In this document: piece by piece, positions 1 to 7,412 of the stretch | Numbering within the stretch: the first letter of the stretch is position 1 | Layout of the letters: each line of letters opens with the position of its first letter | Assembly: GCA_030849075.1 (NCBI GenBank) | Contig: JASAOO010002849.1 | Span: forward strand, 1-11,253 | Origin: Zelonia costaricensis | Lineage: Eukaryota > Euglenozoa > Kinetoplastea > Trypanosomatida > Trypanosomatidae | Direction of reading: 5' to 3' | DNA length: 11,253 bases | Translations under genes and position numbers: made by a program | The notes under the pieces: generated by a model | Databases searched by the model: none | Seen by the model: the letters and a program-made list of their open reading frames with translations, nothing else | What the model was told of the DNA's origin: nothing

Positions 1-113
1 GATGCCTTGCCTTGGAGGCTGCAGGGAGAAGAGCGGCGCTCCAATGGTGTGTGTGTGTTTGTGTCCCCACACCATGCACGCCGGGTGGCACCACCCTTCC
101 TTTCGCAATTCCT

Positions 114-127
114 CCCCCCCCCCCCCC
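114..127. repeat. Poly(C) run of 14
   Basis: Uninterrupted run of 14 C on the plus strand within a pyrimidine-rich stretch; a second run of 10 C lies at 266-275. Runs of this kind are common in Leishmania intergenic DNA and are prone to length error in assemblies. Confidence 0.9.
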
Positions 128-550
128 TTCCTCAAATCTGCGCCATCCTCTACGAGAGCACGCAGCAGACACGAAGGTGCGTCTCTTCACTGCCGGATCG
201 ACTGCGACTCGGTCGCGTCCCGTGCACAGTCTCACCGCGGCGTGAGTCGGCTGCACGAGTGGCCGCCCCCCCCCCTCGTATCCGCATCCTGCGACTCTGC
301 AAGTCTCGTCATCCTTCCTTCGTTTTTTCTGCTCAGTGATGGTCGTGAGGCCGTCGTACATGATGCTTGGATAAATACAAGCGCACACAAAATCGTCTCT
401 GAGAGAAGGTGTCGCTGCGGAGGCTCAGCTAATCACAAACACACATACAGGCCCAGTGGCACGGGACGGAGGTGACGTGCTCGGCACTCTGAGGGGGATG
501 AGGGACCGAAAACCAAACGCAAACGCATCTCGAAGGTTCGACACCGTCGG

Positions 551-610
551 CAGACACACACACACCGACACACACAGAGACCCACACAGAGGTACACAGA
601 CACATACGCC
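551..610. repeat. Degenerate CA-rich microsatellite
   Basis: About 60 bases of interrupted CA repeats with GA and CC interruptions on the plus strand, hence GT-rich in the minus-strand transcript. It lies in the presumed 3' UTR or downstream spacer of the PI-kinase gene. Confidence 0.85.
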
Positions 611-699
611 GAGTCAGGCGAAAGGAAATCGACAGTCAGCGGAAACAAAACAGAAGAGAGGCACCCACAACTTGGCGAACGCCATCGCACGTCCTCGGT

Positions 700-722
700 G
701 GGGGTGGGGGGAGGGGGGGGGG
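700..722 (+). repeat. G-tract cluster with quadruplex potential
   Basis: Three G-tracts of 5, 6 and 10 bases (700-704, 706-711, 713-722) are separated by single bases. The 10-base tract can supply two G-columns, so a four-stranded fold is possible on the plus strand. It begins 57 bases past the stop codon of the PI-kinase gene; the transcript itself is C-rich here, so any quadruplex would form in DNA rather than in that mRNA. Confidence 0.75.
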
Positions 723-778
723 CACGCTGAGGAACAACACGACGTCCATCCGCAGACACGAGGAAGGAAACGCGCTGC

Positions 779-3700
779 TCAGCCGCCGCGCGACCACCAG
801 CTGCTCCACGCCGTGCCCACCATCTTCACGGCATCCACGCTGCCGCCCGAGAAGCGCCGCGAAACCTGGTCAGCGAAGGAGCGCAGCACTTCCGCGCTCG
901 AGTGCGTGACGTCCTTGAGTCGGCACACATTCACCGACTCCTTCATCGTGGTGCTGAACTTGGTGGCGCTCGATGTCTGCGAGGCGTGGCGGTCGAACAG
1001 GGTGTTGAGCATGTTCAGCATCTCCGCCTCGTTGTACGGGACGGTGTGCCGGTGCACCGCGTAAAGCCAAAGCTCGTAGAAGACGGAGGCGTGCGGCCGC
1101 ACGTGCACAAACCACTCCGCGGCAGAGCTAAAGAACGCCTCACGTATTTCGGCTGAGGACGGCTCAGCTGGACCTGCACCACCGCCCGCAGCGGCACCAC
1201 CCGACGCACGACGGCCGCCGCTGCTCGGTGAGCGCTGCGGCGGGGTGACGTGGGGGCTGGCGAGCGACCCGGCAGGCAACAGCGGCGGCGCTGGCGACGC
1301 CCCGCACGCTGCATGCGCGCACGGGGCAGCCAGGTGCGCGCCAGCGGCACCGCCGCCACCACCGCCACCGCTGCTCTGCCGCTCCTGGCACTGCTCCACC
1401 GCCGCCAAAAATGCGTCGTCGATGCGCACCGTCGAGCGGGCCAGCTTTTCCACGAACGTCTTCTCGGAGAAGATGAAGCGGAAGTCGATGTGCAGCAGCG
1501 CCCCGCTCGTGCCGATCAGCACGTTGCCCTTGTGGCGGTCGCCGATGCTGAAGATGTAGTTGAGCAGGAGAAACAGCTTGGCCGAGGCGAGGAAGTTCAC
1601 GCAGCCCTGCGGACCGCGGTGCAGGACGTAGCGGGAGATGTCCATGTTATCCAGGTTCGACAGCTCGCGCCCTTCCGCCTTCTCGATGATGCCCGAGTCG
1701 CAGGAAAGCGGCAGCACGCTGTAGTCCACCATCTCCGCGTTGCCGATCTCGCACGCGAGCAGCGTCTGCAGCAGGCGCGAAGAGATGCACATGAGCTGGT
1801 CCCGCTCCACGTTCTCCCGCTTGTACAGGAACATGCACTCCTGCGGCGCCGCCCCAAACGCCGAGCCGGCCGCTCCACCGTACGACGTGGTACTGACCGG
1901 CGAGCCGGGGAGGATGGGGCTGCTCACCGCCACGGTGGCCGAGGCCGCTGGGGGCGGGGACGAGAACCCACCAGGTGGCGCGCGATCGGCGGCGGCGTCG
2001 CTGGCCTCGTGCTCCGCCGTCGTCCACGTGCTGAAGGCAAGCCACGTCGGCTTGCTCGCCGCGTTCGGCGCCACCCGGACGCCGGCGAGCCGGATCGACT
2101 TGACAATCATGTACGGCTTGAACGGGTTCAGCATTGGGCGCGGCAGGTCGATGCGCTTCGGCGGCGGCAAGCCGCGCCGTGGAAAGGTCGCCGCCGCCGC
2201 CCCGGCCGCCGCAGCGCCGCGGGTGCAGTACCCCACGATCCACTCCACCATGGATGTCTGGCTGACGACGGTCGACTGCGCACAGAAGCGGTCCAGCTCG
2301 TTGAAGAAGTCGAGCGTGGCGAGGACGCGATCCCGCGCCTGGGCGTCGCGCCGGCCGACCTCTGCAATGATGCGGGCCCGCCAGGAGCCGAAGAGGTCCT
2401 CGTCGTAGCCGTAGTAGGCGTACGTCGACTGCAGGGACAGCAGCATCACAAACACGAGCGACAGGCTCGCCCCTGCCACGGTCGGAATGACGCGCTCGAG
2501 CACCTGCTGGTAGCGGCGGCGCTGCGGCGGCACGACGGCGTCCTTGTGCAGCATGTCCAGCAGCGAGAGGGTCACCACCTGGCCCTCCGTCACGTCCGAG
2601 AGCAGCGGCAGTGGCAGCGGCGCCGACGATGACGCCCCACTCGCGCGTGCGGCGAAGGCGGCCGCGCTGGCGCGGTTGGCCTCGGCGAGTCGCCGCCACA
2701 GCGGGGTCGTGCTCAGGTACACGCGCGTCATGCGCTCCAGCGCGGCGCCGACGTAGGCGTCGTAGACCTTGGCCGGCGCCGCGCAAAGGTGTTCGGCGCA
2801 CTTGATGAAGAAGTAGCTGGACGCGATCTTGGAGCAGAAGGCGGTGCAGAAGAGGTGCCAGTGGCTGAAGGTCGGGACGACGGGGAGGCGGAAGCCGCGG
2901 TGCCGTGCATCGGCGGCGACGCCGCCCACCCCGCTCGTCGGCGACGACGCCGGTACGGGCGAGGTGGAGGACGAGCTGGGCAGCTGCGTCAGCACCGTGT
3001 CCGCCCGGTTCAGCACCGCGCTGCTGAGTCGCAGAATGAAGTAGTAGGACGCGTCTGGCACCCACAAGTTCTCCGTCGCGATGAACTTGAGCAGCAGCAG
3101 CGCCGCCTCGGGGTGGTGCACGACGGGCACCGACGAGACTGGTCCGTCGCCGAGGAGGAGGAACAGGCTGTTCTGCAGCAGCACGCCAACGGGGGTCTTG
3201 ACTGAGTGCAGGTCGGCGTCGCAGTTGTGCAGGAGGAGGCGGTACTCGCTGATGCACAACTCCGCCGCCTCACGCCACTGCTCGTTGACGGTGCGGCAGA
3301 GCACGAGGTCGCTGAAACCGAGGCCGGCAAACGCGAAGAGGGCACCGAGGTAGTGGAGCTGGCTGACCGCCTCGTACTCCTTGTAGCACGTGTCGCACAC
3401 CAGCCGATCCTCCGTCTCATCAGAGCTACCCGGCTTGGCGAGCTTGGCAAAGGTGTAGTGGGCCCGCTTCGTAATGCAGAAGACGCACAGCCGCACGCCG
3501 CAGCTGCGGCAGTGGTGGGCCCTGGTGCCGAGCGGGCGCGAGACGCTGATGAACGTGCGCCCACACGTCCGGCACGCGTCCGAGCAGTCGTCGTCCTTTT
3601 GCCAGCTCGGGCTCTGCAGCAGCTTCGTGAGGCCGTACGTCATCATCTCGTTCTCCTCCGCGTCGCCCGCCGCTGCGCCGCCAGCGCCGCCGCCGCCGCT

Positions 3701-5128
3701 CCCGACACCGCCCACCCCACCAGCACCGCCGCCAGCCACGCCAGCGCCTCCGCCGCCACCGCCGTTCACGCTGCTTCTGCCCCCGGGCTGCGCGCGGCGT
3801 CGCGCGTTCGCCACGTATGACAGCGTCGCGTCCACGAGGCGCGACATGTGCGAGCTGTGCGGCTGCGGCGCCGTGCCGCGGGCGGGGAACAGATGCTGGT
3901 CGTCCTTGATCTTTTCGCTGACCCACCGCAGCTCCAGGTTCGACTCGGAGCGGGCACCGGAGCGGTACGGCTCGAGTGCCTTGAGGTGAAAGCCCGTCCA
4001 GACCGCCTTGCGGAACTTGACGCAGTCCTCGACGCGCAGGGCCGAGAAGCCGTGGGCGATCTTCTGCACCAGGGCCTGACAGTTGTCGCGGTAGACATCG
4101 CCGAAGAGGCGGCCGCACAGGTGGAAGGCGGCGCTGTAGCCGCTGTGCACGGCGTAGTTGCGCCGCGGCGGCGGGCTTGCCGCGGCGGCGACAGTGGCAG
4201 CTGTAGCCGCAATCGTGCCGGCCAGCAGCGACGCCATGCCGCCGGCCGTCGTGGTCGGGATGCCCTCGCCGCGGCCGTTCACGCCGGCCCCGACGCTGCT
4301 GTTCGGCTGCCCGGTCGCCGCAGCCGCCGTCGCCGTTGGCATGGAGGCAGCGGCGGCCCCCGCTGCCGAGGGGGCATAGGGCGAGATGCCGTGCGTGGTG
4401 GGGTCGAGGTCGTACGCGACGCTCGCCACCCGGAAGAAGAAGTCTGAGTTGTCGTCGAGGGTGAGGCGAAGCGTCTCCTCCACCTTGCGCGGGGGCGGCG
4501 CTGTGGCGGTGCCGAGCGGGTGATGGTTGAGGCCGCCACCGCTGCCGAGGCTTCCGTTGGACAGCACGCCAGACCCATTCGCCACGCCGCTCGTGCCAGC
4601 CATCGATGCAGCGCTTCCCAAGGTGGTGGAGGCCGCGACCGCCGTCGCCGCCGCAGCAGCAGCAGTAGCAGCCGTCGCAGGGTCGTGGTACACGTTACCG
4701 ACGCCGCGGTGAGCGCTGCCACTGCTCACCGACGTGACACCGCCGCTGACGACGGCAAAGCTGCTGCTGCCCGTGTGACTGCGTCGCGCCGCCGCCGCCT
4801 GCTGCAGCCGCTCGCGTTCGTAAGCATCGAGAAAGGTAACAAACTCGTGCAGCTCGTACGGCAGCGACTCGTCCGCCTCAACGACGGGCATGACGGTGCG
4901 GCTGATGATGCTGAGGAAGAGGGGGTCCTCCATCTGCAGGCGGAAGCGGATGCGGCTGACGCGGTCATAGACGACAAACCACACCGGCCCCATCCCGCCG
5001 CCGCCGCCGGTCGCTGCAGGTGTCACGGCCGGTGCGGGGGGTGGCGATGTGGGTGGGCGCCCCAGGCCGTAGTCGTCCATGCGGCTGTGTATCGCAGCCG
5101 CGTCTGATTTTGCCGCAGCGTCGCTCAT
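779..5128 (-). CDS. FYVE zinc finger phosphatidylinositol 3-/4-kinase-family protein
   Basis: A 1449-residue protein with a FYVE finger at ~509-582 and a PI3K/PI4K-type kinase domain at ~995-1410. In the kinase domain I see a candidate ATP-site lysine K1103, catalytic loop GDRHKGN (D1197, N1202) and HIDFRF with metal-binding D1215. The FYVE part should bind PI3P on endosomes and the kinase part should phosphorylate inositol lipids, but R1217 replaces the DFG glycine and the usual GDDLRQD loop reads RENVERDQ, so activity is uncertain. Residues ~590-900 are mostly helical-looking and may correspond to a degenerate PIK accessory region. Low-complexity Ala/Gly segments occupy ~147-330 and 454-488; two more interrupt the kinase (1037-1095, 1252-1325). 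The ATG is the first Met after an in-frame stop at 5183-5185, and no ATG occurs in the predicted leader. This is not PIKfyve, whose kinase fold and motifs differ. Substrate (PI 3- or 4-position) cannot be read from sequence. Confidence 0.93.
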   Translation of the reverse strand: MSDAAAKSDAAAIHSRMDDYGLGRPPTSPPPAPAVTPAATGGGGGMGPVWFVVYDRVSRIRFRLQMEDPLFLSIISRTVMPVVEADESLPYELHEFVTFLDAYERERLQQAAAARRSHTGSSSFAVVSGGVTSVSSGSAHRGVGNVYHDPATAATAAAAAATAVAASTTLGSAASMAGTSGVANGSGVLSNGSLGSGGGLNHHPLGTATAPPPRKVEETLRLTLDDNSDFFFRVASVAYDLDPTTHGISPYAPSAAGAAAASMPTATAAAATGQPNSSVGAGVNGRGEGIPTTTAGGMASLLAGTIAATAATVAAAASPPPRRNYAVHSGYSAAFHLCGRLFGDVYRDNCQALVQKIAHGFSALRVEDCVKFRKAVWTGFHLKALEPYRSGARSESNLELRWVSEKIKDDQHLFPARGTAPQPHSSHMSRLVDATLSYVANARRRAQPGGRSSVNGGGGGGAGVAGGGAGGVGGVGSGGGGAGGAAAGDAEENEMMTYGLTKLLQSPSWQKDDDCSDACRTCGRTFISVSRPLGTRAHHCRSCGVRLCVFCITKRAHYTFAKLAKPGSSDETEDRLVCDTCYKEYEAVSQLHYLGALFAFAGLGFSDLVLCRTVNEQWREAAELCISEYRLLLHNCDADLHSVKTPVGVLLQNSLFLLLGDGPVSSVPVVHHPEAALLLLKFIATENLWVPDASYYFILRLSSAVLNRADTVLTQLPSSSSTSPVPASSPTSGVGGVAADARHRGFRLPVVPTFSHWHLFCTAFCSKIASSYFFIKCAEHLCAAPAKVYDAYVGAALERMTRVYLSTTPLWRRLAEANRASAAAFAARASGASSSAPLPLPLLSDVTEGQVVTLSLLDMLHKDAVVPPQRRRYQQVLERVIPTVAGASLSLVFVMLLSLQSTYAYYGYDEDLFGSWRARIIAEVGRRDAQARDRVLATLDFFNELDRFCAQSTVVSQTSMVEWIVGYCTRGAAAAGAAAATFPRRGLPPPKRIDLPRPMLNPFKPYMIVKSIRLAGVRVAPNAASKPTWLAFSTWTTAEHEASDAAADRAPPGGFSSPPPAASATVAVSSPILPGSPVSTTSYGGAAGSAFGAAPQECMFLYKRENVERDQLMCISSRLLQTLLACEIGNAEMVDYSVLPLSCDSGIIEKAEGRELSNLDNMDISRYVLHRGPQGCVNFLASAKLFLLLNYIFSIGDRHKGNVLIGTSGALLHIDFRFIFSEKTFVEKLARSTVRIDDAFLAAVEQCQERQSSGGGGGGGAAGAHLAAPCAHAACGASPAPPLLPAGSLASPHVTPPQRSPSSGGRRASGGAAAGGGAGPAEPSSAEIREAFFSSAAEWFVHVRPHASVFYELWLYAVHRHTVPYNEAEMLNMLNTLFDRHASQTSSATKFSTTMKESVNVCRLKDVTHSSAEVLRSFADQVSRRFSGGSVDAVKMVGTAWSSWWSRGG
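899..2146 (-). other. PI3K/PI4K-type kinase domain within the FYVE protein
   Basis: Residues ~995-1410. The N-lobe starts near the conserved-looking segment around M1007 (NPFKPYMIVKS) and contains K1103 in MFLYK. A hydrophobic helix precedes the catalytic loop GDRHKGNVLI (1196-1205); a short hairpin then leads to HIDFRFIF (1213-1220). The activation segment ends near RIDDAFL (1235-1241), which matches the position of the PF-LT-F motif of PI3Ks. Two Gly/Ala/Pro/Ser-rich insertions of roughly 60 and 75 residues sit at 1037-1095 and 1252-1325, where loops would be expected. Known family logic: Asp and Asn of the DRHxxN loop and Asp of the DFG-like motif bind Mg-ATP. Boundaries are approximate. 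Confidence 0.88.
3386..3604 (-). other. FYVE zinc-finger domain within the PI-kinase protein
   Basis: Residues 509-581. The WxxD motif is WQKD (509-512). Eight candidate zinc ligands form four CxxC pairs: C519/C522, C540/C543, C548/C551 and C578/C581. The basic PI3P-binding motif reads RAHHCR (536-541), close to the consensus R(R/K)HHCR with Ala in second position. The usual RVC motif reads RLVC (575-578). With all signature elements present and correctly ordered, PI3P binding is a strong family-based inference, but the Ala substitution could weaken it. Confidence 0.93.
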
Positions 5129-5280
5129 CCTCGACGCTCCAGCGGAAGAGAGATGCGAAAGCAGGAGAAGCGAGCGCAGTGGTCAATACCACGCGAGATC
5201 AAGCAGGTACAGGAGAGCGGACAGGGAGGCTGCGAGGGTACTGCGGCACGCAGCACAACCCTTTTGCTGCTGCCGTCCTT

Positions 5281-5340
5281 CTTAGAGACGGACCAAGGAT
5301 CGGGCAGCGCGGAAAGACAACGGAGACAGAAAAAAAAAAA
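5281..5340 (-). promoter_or_regulatory. Predicted spliced-leader acceptor for the PI-kinase mRNA
   Basis: On the minus strand a run of 11 T (5340-5330) is followed by a pyrimidine-rich stretch, and the first AG after it falls at 5282-5281 in the context CTAAG. This is the expected arrangement of a trypanosomatid trans-splicing signal: polypyrimidine tract, then first AG. Splicing here would leave a leader of about 152 bases before the ATG at 5128, with no upstream ATG. Later AGs are available, so the exact site is an inference. Confidence 0.6.
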
Positions 5341-5788
5341 GTGATCCGCACCGCCAATCAACCACAACACCAGCAGCAGCCAAAAGAAAAGAACTCGAAA
5401 ACGCGGCCCGAACGACGGAGACAATAAGATGACACACGGAGCGTGACGCGGGACGCGGAAGCTACGATCTTGAGGAGAGAGAGAAAGGGGAAGCGGAAGG
5501 GGCACTCGAGAGAGAAGCCCAGCCTGTCAGCACAGAGGTGCAGGGTGAGGAGCGCGGCGCCGCTCGAGGGAGGGGAGAAGTGGGGAGAGGAGGGGGGGAC
5601 AGAAGGACACGTGCCAGGCACCGAAGCACACGGCAGCTGAAGGGCGGTGAGGCGCAGCGTCAAACGGCCAGACGCCTACAAGCAAAGGAGAAACCTCAGC
5701 ACAACGGGAAACAGCAGCAGGAAGTCAGCAACGTGTACGAGGCCTCCTTTTAGACCGCGAAAAGAAAGAAAAGGCCTCAGGCTGAGAG

Positions 5789-5831
5789 GTATGTGTTTGT
5801 GTGTGTGTGTATGTGCGGGTATGTGCGCGTG
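5789..5831. repeat. Interrupted GT microsatellite
   Basis: About 40 bases of GT repeats interrupted by TT, AT and GCG steps on the plus strand, closely followed by a G10-A-G4 tract at 5841-5855. Confidence 0.85.
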
Positions 5832-5840
5832 ATTCTGTGT

Positions 5841-5855
5841 GGGGGGGGGGAGGGG
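5841..5855 (+). repeat. G10-A-G4 tract
   Basis: Ten G, one A, four G on the plus strand, directly downstream of a GT microsatellite. The minus-strand transcript is C-rich here. Confidence 0.85.
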
Positions 5856-5937
5856 AACGAGACCAATGGCAGACGCTAACAGAGCGGGGGGTGAGTAGCA
5901 GGCAGCAAATAAAAACGAAAAGCAGGGAAACTTGTGT

Positions 5938-5960
5938 CTGTGTGTGTGTGTGTGTGTGTG
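5938..5960. repeat. (TG)n microsatellite
   Basis: About 23 bases of nearly perfect TG repeat on the plus strand (CA in the minus-strand transcript), preceded by TGTGTC and followed by a T-run. Copy number is likely variable between strains. Confidence 0.9.
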
Positions 5961-6200
5961 TTTTCTGTTCTTCAAACGAGAAAAGTGATCAAGCAGCAGT
6001 AGCAGGAGTCGGGAGAGGGTGCTACGCGAACGAAATCACGACGAGGCACAAAGCGGACCACCGGCGCACGCAGGGCCCGCGGCGAACACACACAAAAAAA
6101 AGGGCAGCAGTACGCCAGAAGAGGAACCGCGTTGCGAGAGCAGAGCAAGAAAAAAAAAAAACGAACGTCCGTCGCACACGCAAGTAAGGCGACGGCAACA

Positions 6201-6220
6201 GTAGCAGCAGCAGCAGCAGC
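6201..6220. repeat. (AGC)n trinucleotide repeat
   Basis: Six consecutive AGC units at 6203-6220 after a GT step. It is non-coding here, since no convincing frame spans it. Confidence 0.85.
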
Positions 6221-6537
6221 TCGGGGGAGAGGTGGGCACCACCGCCCTTCACAGTCGCGGAAAGCAACCAAAAAAACTCAATCGCGACACAAGTGAGGCG
6301 CCGTCTGGTGGCTCTCACTTACCTTCACGCGGATAGTGGGCACGGACACGGAATAGAAGAGAGGAGCGTCAGGTCGAAAGCCCACGTGGGTTCTCCCTAT
6401 CCACTTCTTTTTTCTAGGGAGGAACCGAAACAAGAGAAAGGAACGTTCGCTTCGGCGATCTCGCGCTCCCCGCAACGTGAAACACGATCGGGGTGCAGAA
6501 GGCCACCACGGGGGTAGAGGGAGCGGAGGGGTCGCGG

Positions 6538-6560
6538 CTAAAAAAAAAAAAGAAAGGAGA
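6538..6560 (-). promoter_or_regulatory. Possible extra trans-splice acceptor
   Basis: Read on the minus strand, a CT-rich stretch and T11 (6551-6541) end immediately in TAG (6540-6538), a close match to a polypyrimidine tract plus AG acceptor. A 65-codon frame begins with ATG at 6475 and ends at 6278, but its composition gives no evidence of coding. The site could serve a non-coding or short transcript, an alternative long leader of the PI-kinase gene, or nothing. Confidence 0.3.
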
Positions 6561-6628
6561 TGCGCAGCGCCACGTGAAAAGGTCGCCTAGGTCCCCCGTA
6601 TCGTCTTCTTTTTTTTTTCCCGTGCCTG

Positions 6629-6662
6629 CCTGTGTGTGTGAGTGTGTGTGTTTCTGTGTGTG
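6629..6662. repeat. Interrupted TG microsatellite
   Basis: About 34 bases of TG repeats with AG and TTC interruptions on the plus strand, preceded by a pyrimidine tract with T10 at 6609-6618. Confidence 0.85.
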
Positions 6663-6716
6663 GAAGAACTAATTCGGTTTGTGTTCTTCTTTTGGAATGG
6701 GGAGAAGGGGAAGCGT

Positions 6717-6738
6717 GGGGGGCGGGGGGAGGGGGGGG
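6717..6738 (+). repeat. G-tract cluster with quadruplex potential
   Basis: G-tracts of 6, 6 and 8 (6717-6722, 6724-6729, 6731-6738) are separated by single C and A bases. Further G4 runs lie at 6699-6702 and 6707-6710, giving at least four tracts on the plus strand within 40 bases. It ends 22 bases before the 48-nt duplication. Confidence 0.8.
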
Positions 6739-6760
6739 CGATTCTAATGGAGGAGCAAGC

Positions 6761-6857
6761 AGGTCGCAGGTCAGCGGCGCAAAGCCGACCTCGCCGCGTG
6801 CACGCGCANAGGTCGCAGGTCAGCGGCGCAAAGCCGACCTCGCCGCGTGCACGCGCA
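6761..6857. repeat. Perfect 48-nt duplication around one undetermined base
   Basis: Positions 6761-6808 and 6810-6857 are identical over 48 bases and are separated only by the N at 6809. The unit contains an imperfect hairpin: AGGTCAGC and GCCGACCT pair except at one position. Two identical contig ends joined through one N is the usual trace of an unresolved overlap, so one copy may be an assembly artefact. A real tandem repeat whose true copy number is unknown is the alternative. Confidence 0.9.
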
Positions 6858-7085
6858 ATTGATAAGAGCACAACGAGAAAAGATAGAAGAGCGGAGGCAC
6901 TGCGGGGAAGTGGAGCAGTGGAGAAGAGGAGACGCAGAAGTCACAGATGTAGCTAAGAGGGGAGAAGGGAGGGAGGAGGGAGGGGGGAAGTGTAGCACGG
7001 GTGCCGAAGCAGAGGTCGTCGCCCTCACTTTACACGCTGTCTTCTTGGCGCCAATACCAGGAGGAGATCACAGCAGAGAAGGTAG

Positions 7086-7119
7086 TACACACACACACAG
7101 ACACGCACACGCGCACGCA
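7086..7119. repeat. CA/CG-rich microsatellite
   Basis: About 34 bases of ACAC repeats grading into CACGCG steps on the plus strand. On the minus strand this is GT/CG-rich sequence, within the presumed 3' UTR or spacer downstream of the 807-codon gene. Confidence 0.85.
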
Positions 7120-7402
7120 GAGCGCACCGCAAGGGAGGGGGGGAGAAGGGAGAGGAAGGCACGTGAGACAATGCACGAACAGCAAAAGACCGAGCACGCG
7201 AGGAGGAAACAAACAAACAAAAAAGAAGCGGAGGCGCAAACGCGGCCCACGCCACAGCTGTACGCACTTCGCACCACACACAAGACAAAACAATAGAGAC
7301 GCGGTCACGTGGGCGCAGAACGGCAACTGCGCACAGAACACCAAGGTCCACCGAAGACGTCACGACGGCAGCGGCCAGCGAAGCTACTAGGGACAAGGCG
7401 AA

Positions 7403-7412
7403 GGGGGGGGGG
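7403..7412 (+). repeat. Poly(G) run of 10
   Basis: Uninterrupted run of 10 G on the plus strand; one of a series of similar runs between 5841 and 8363 that all have the same orientation. Confidence 0.9.

Larger units (their letters stand above)
1..778. other. Intergenic / 3' flank of the PI-kinase gene
   Basis: No reading frame here has protein-like composition; the open frames are shadows full of Cys, His, Arg and Pro runs. Since the neighbouring gene is read on the minus strand and stops at 779, this stretch should hold its 3' UTR and the start of the next intergenic region. It contains a short GT tract (46-64), C-runs of 14 and 10 (114-127 and 266-275), a CA-rich microsatellite (551-610) and a G-rich block (700-722). 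Composition flips: positions 1 to about 340 are pyrimidine-rich on the plus strand, whereas 350-700 are A/purine-rich. No polyadenylation site can be placed, because trypanosomatids lack a fixed AAUAAA signal. Confidence 0.6.

Noticed and set aside
2..475. 157-codon plus-strand frame at the left edge
   Set aside because: Composition follows GT and C runs, with no domain-like stretch; it appears to be chance openness.
535..545. GGTTCGACACC, matching a tRNA B-box
   Set aside because: The T-stem would have a mismatch and no matching acceptor strand or A-box lies at the required distance upstream, so no cloverleaf can be formed.
2443..2520. Hydrophobic stretch LSLVFVMLLSLQ in the PI kinase as a membrane segment
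   Set aside because: It is short, flanked by helix-like segments of the accessory region, and more likely a buried helix than a membrane span.
1250..2632. 460-codon plus-strand frame opposite the PI kinase
   Set aside because: Arg/Gly/Ala-dominated shadow lying opposite the kinase domain, whose catalytic motifs establish the minus frame as coding.
1647..3257. 536-codon minus-strand frame overlapping the PI kinase
   Set aside because: Same strand but another frame; Arg/Ala/Pro-rich composition and no motif, while the main frame is continuous with FYVE and kinase signatures.
6381..6390. 10-bp palindrome CCCACGTGGG
   Set aside because: Contains an E-box-like core but a single short palindrome in a GC-rich spacer is expected by chance and trypanosomatids have few promoter elements of this sort.
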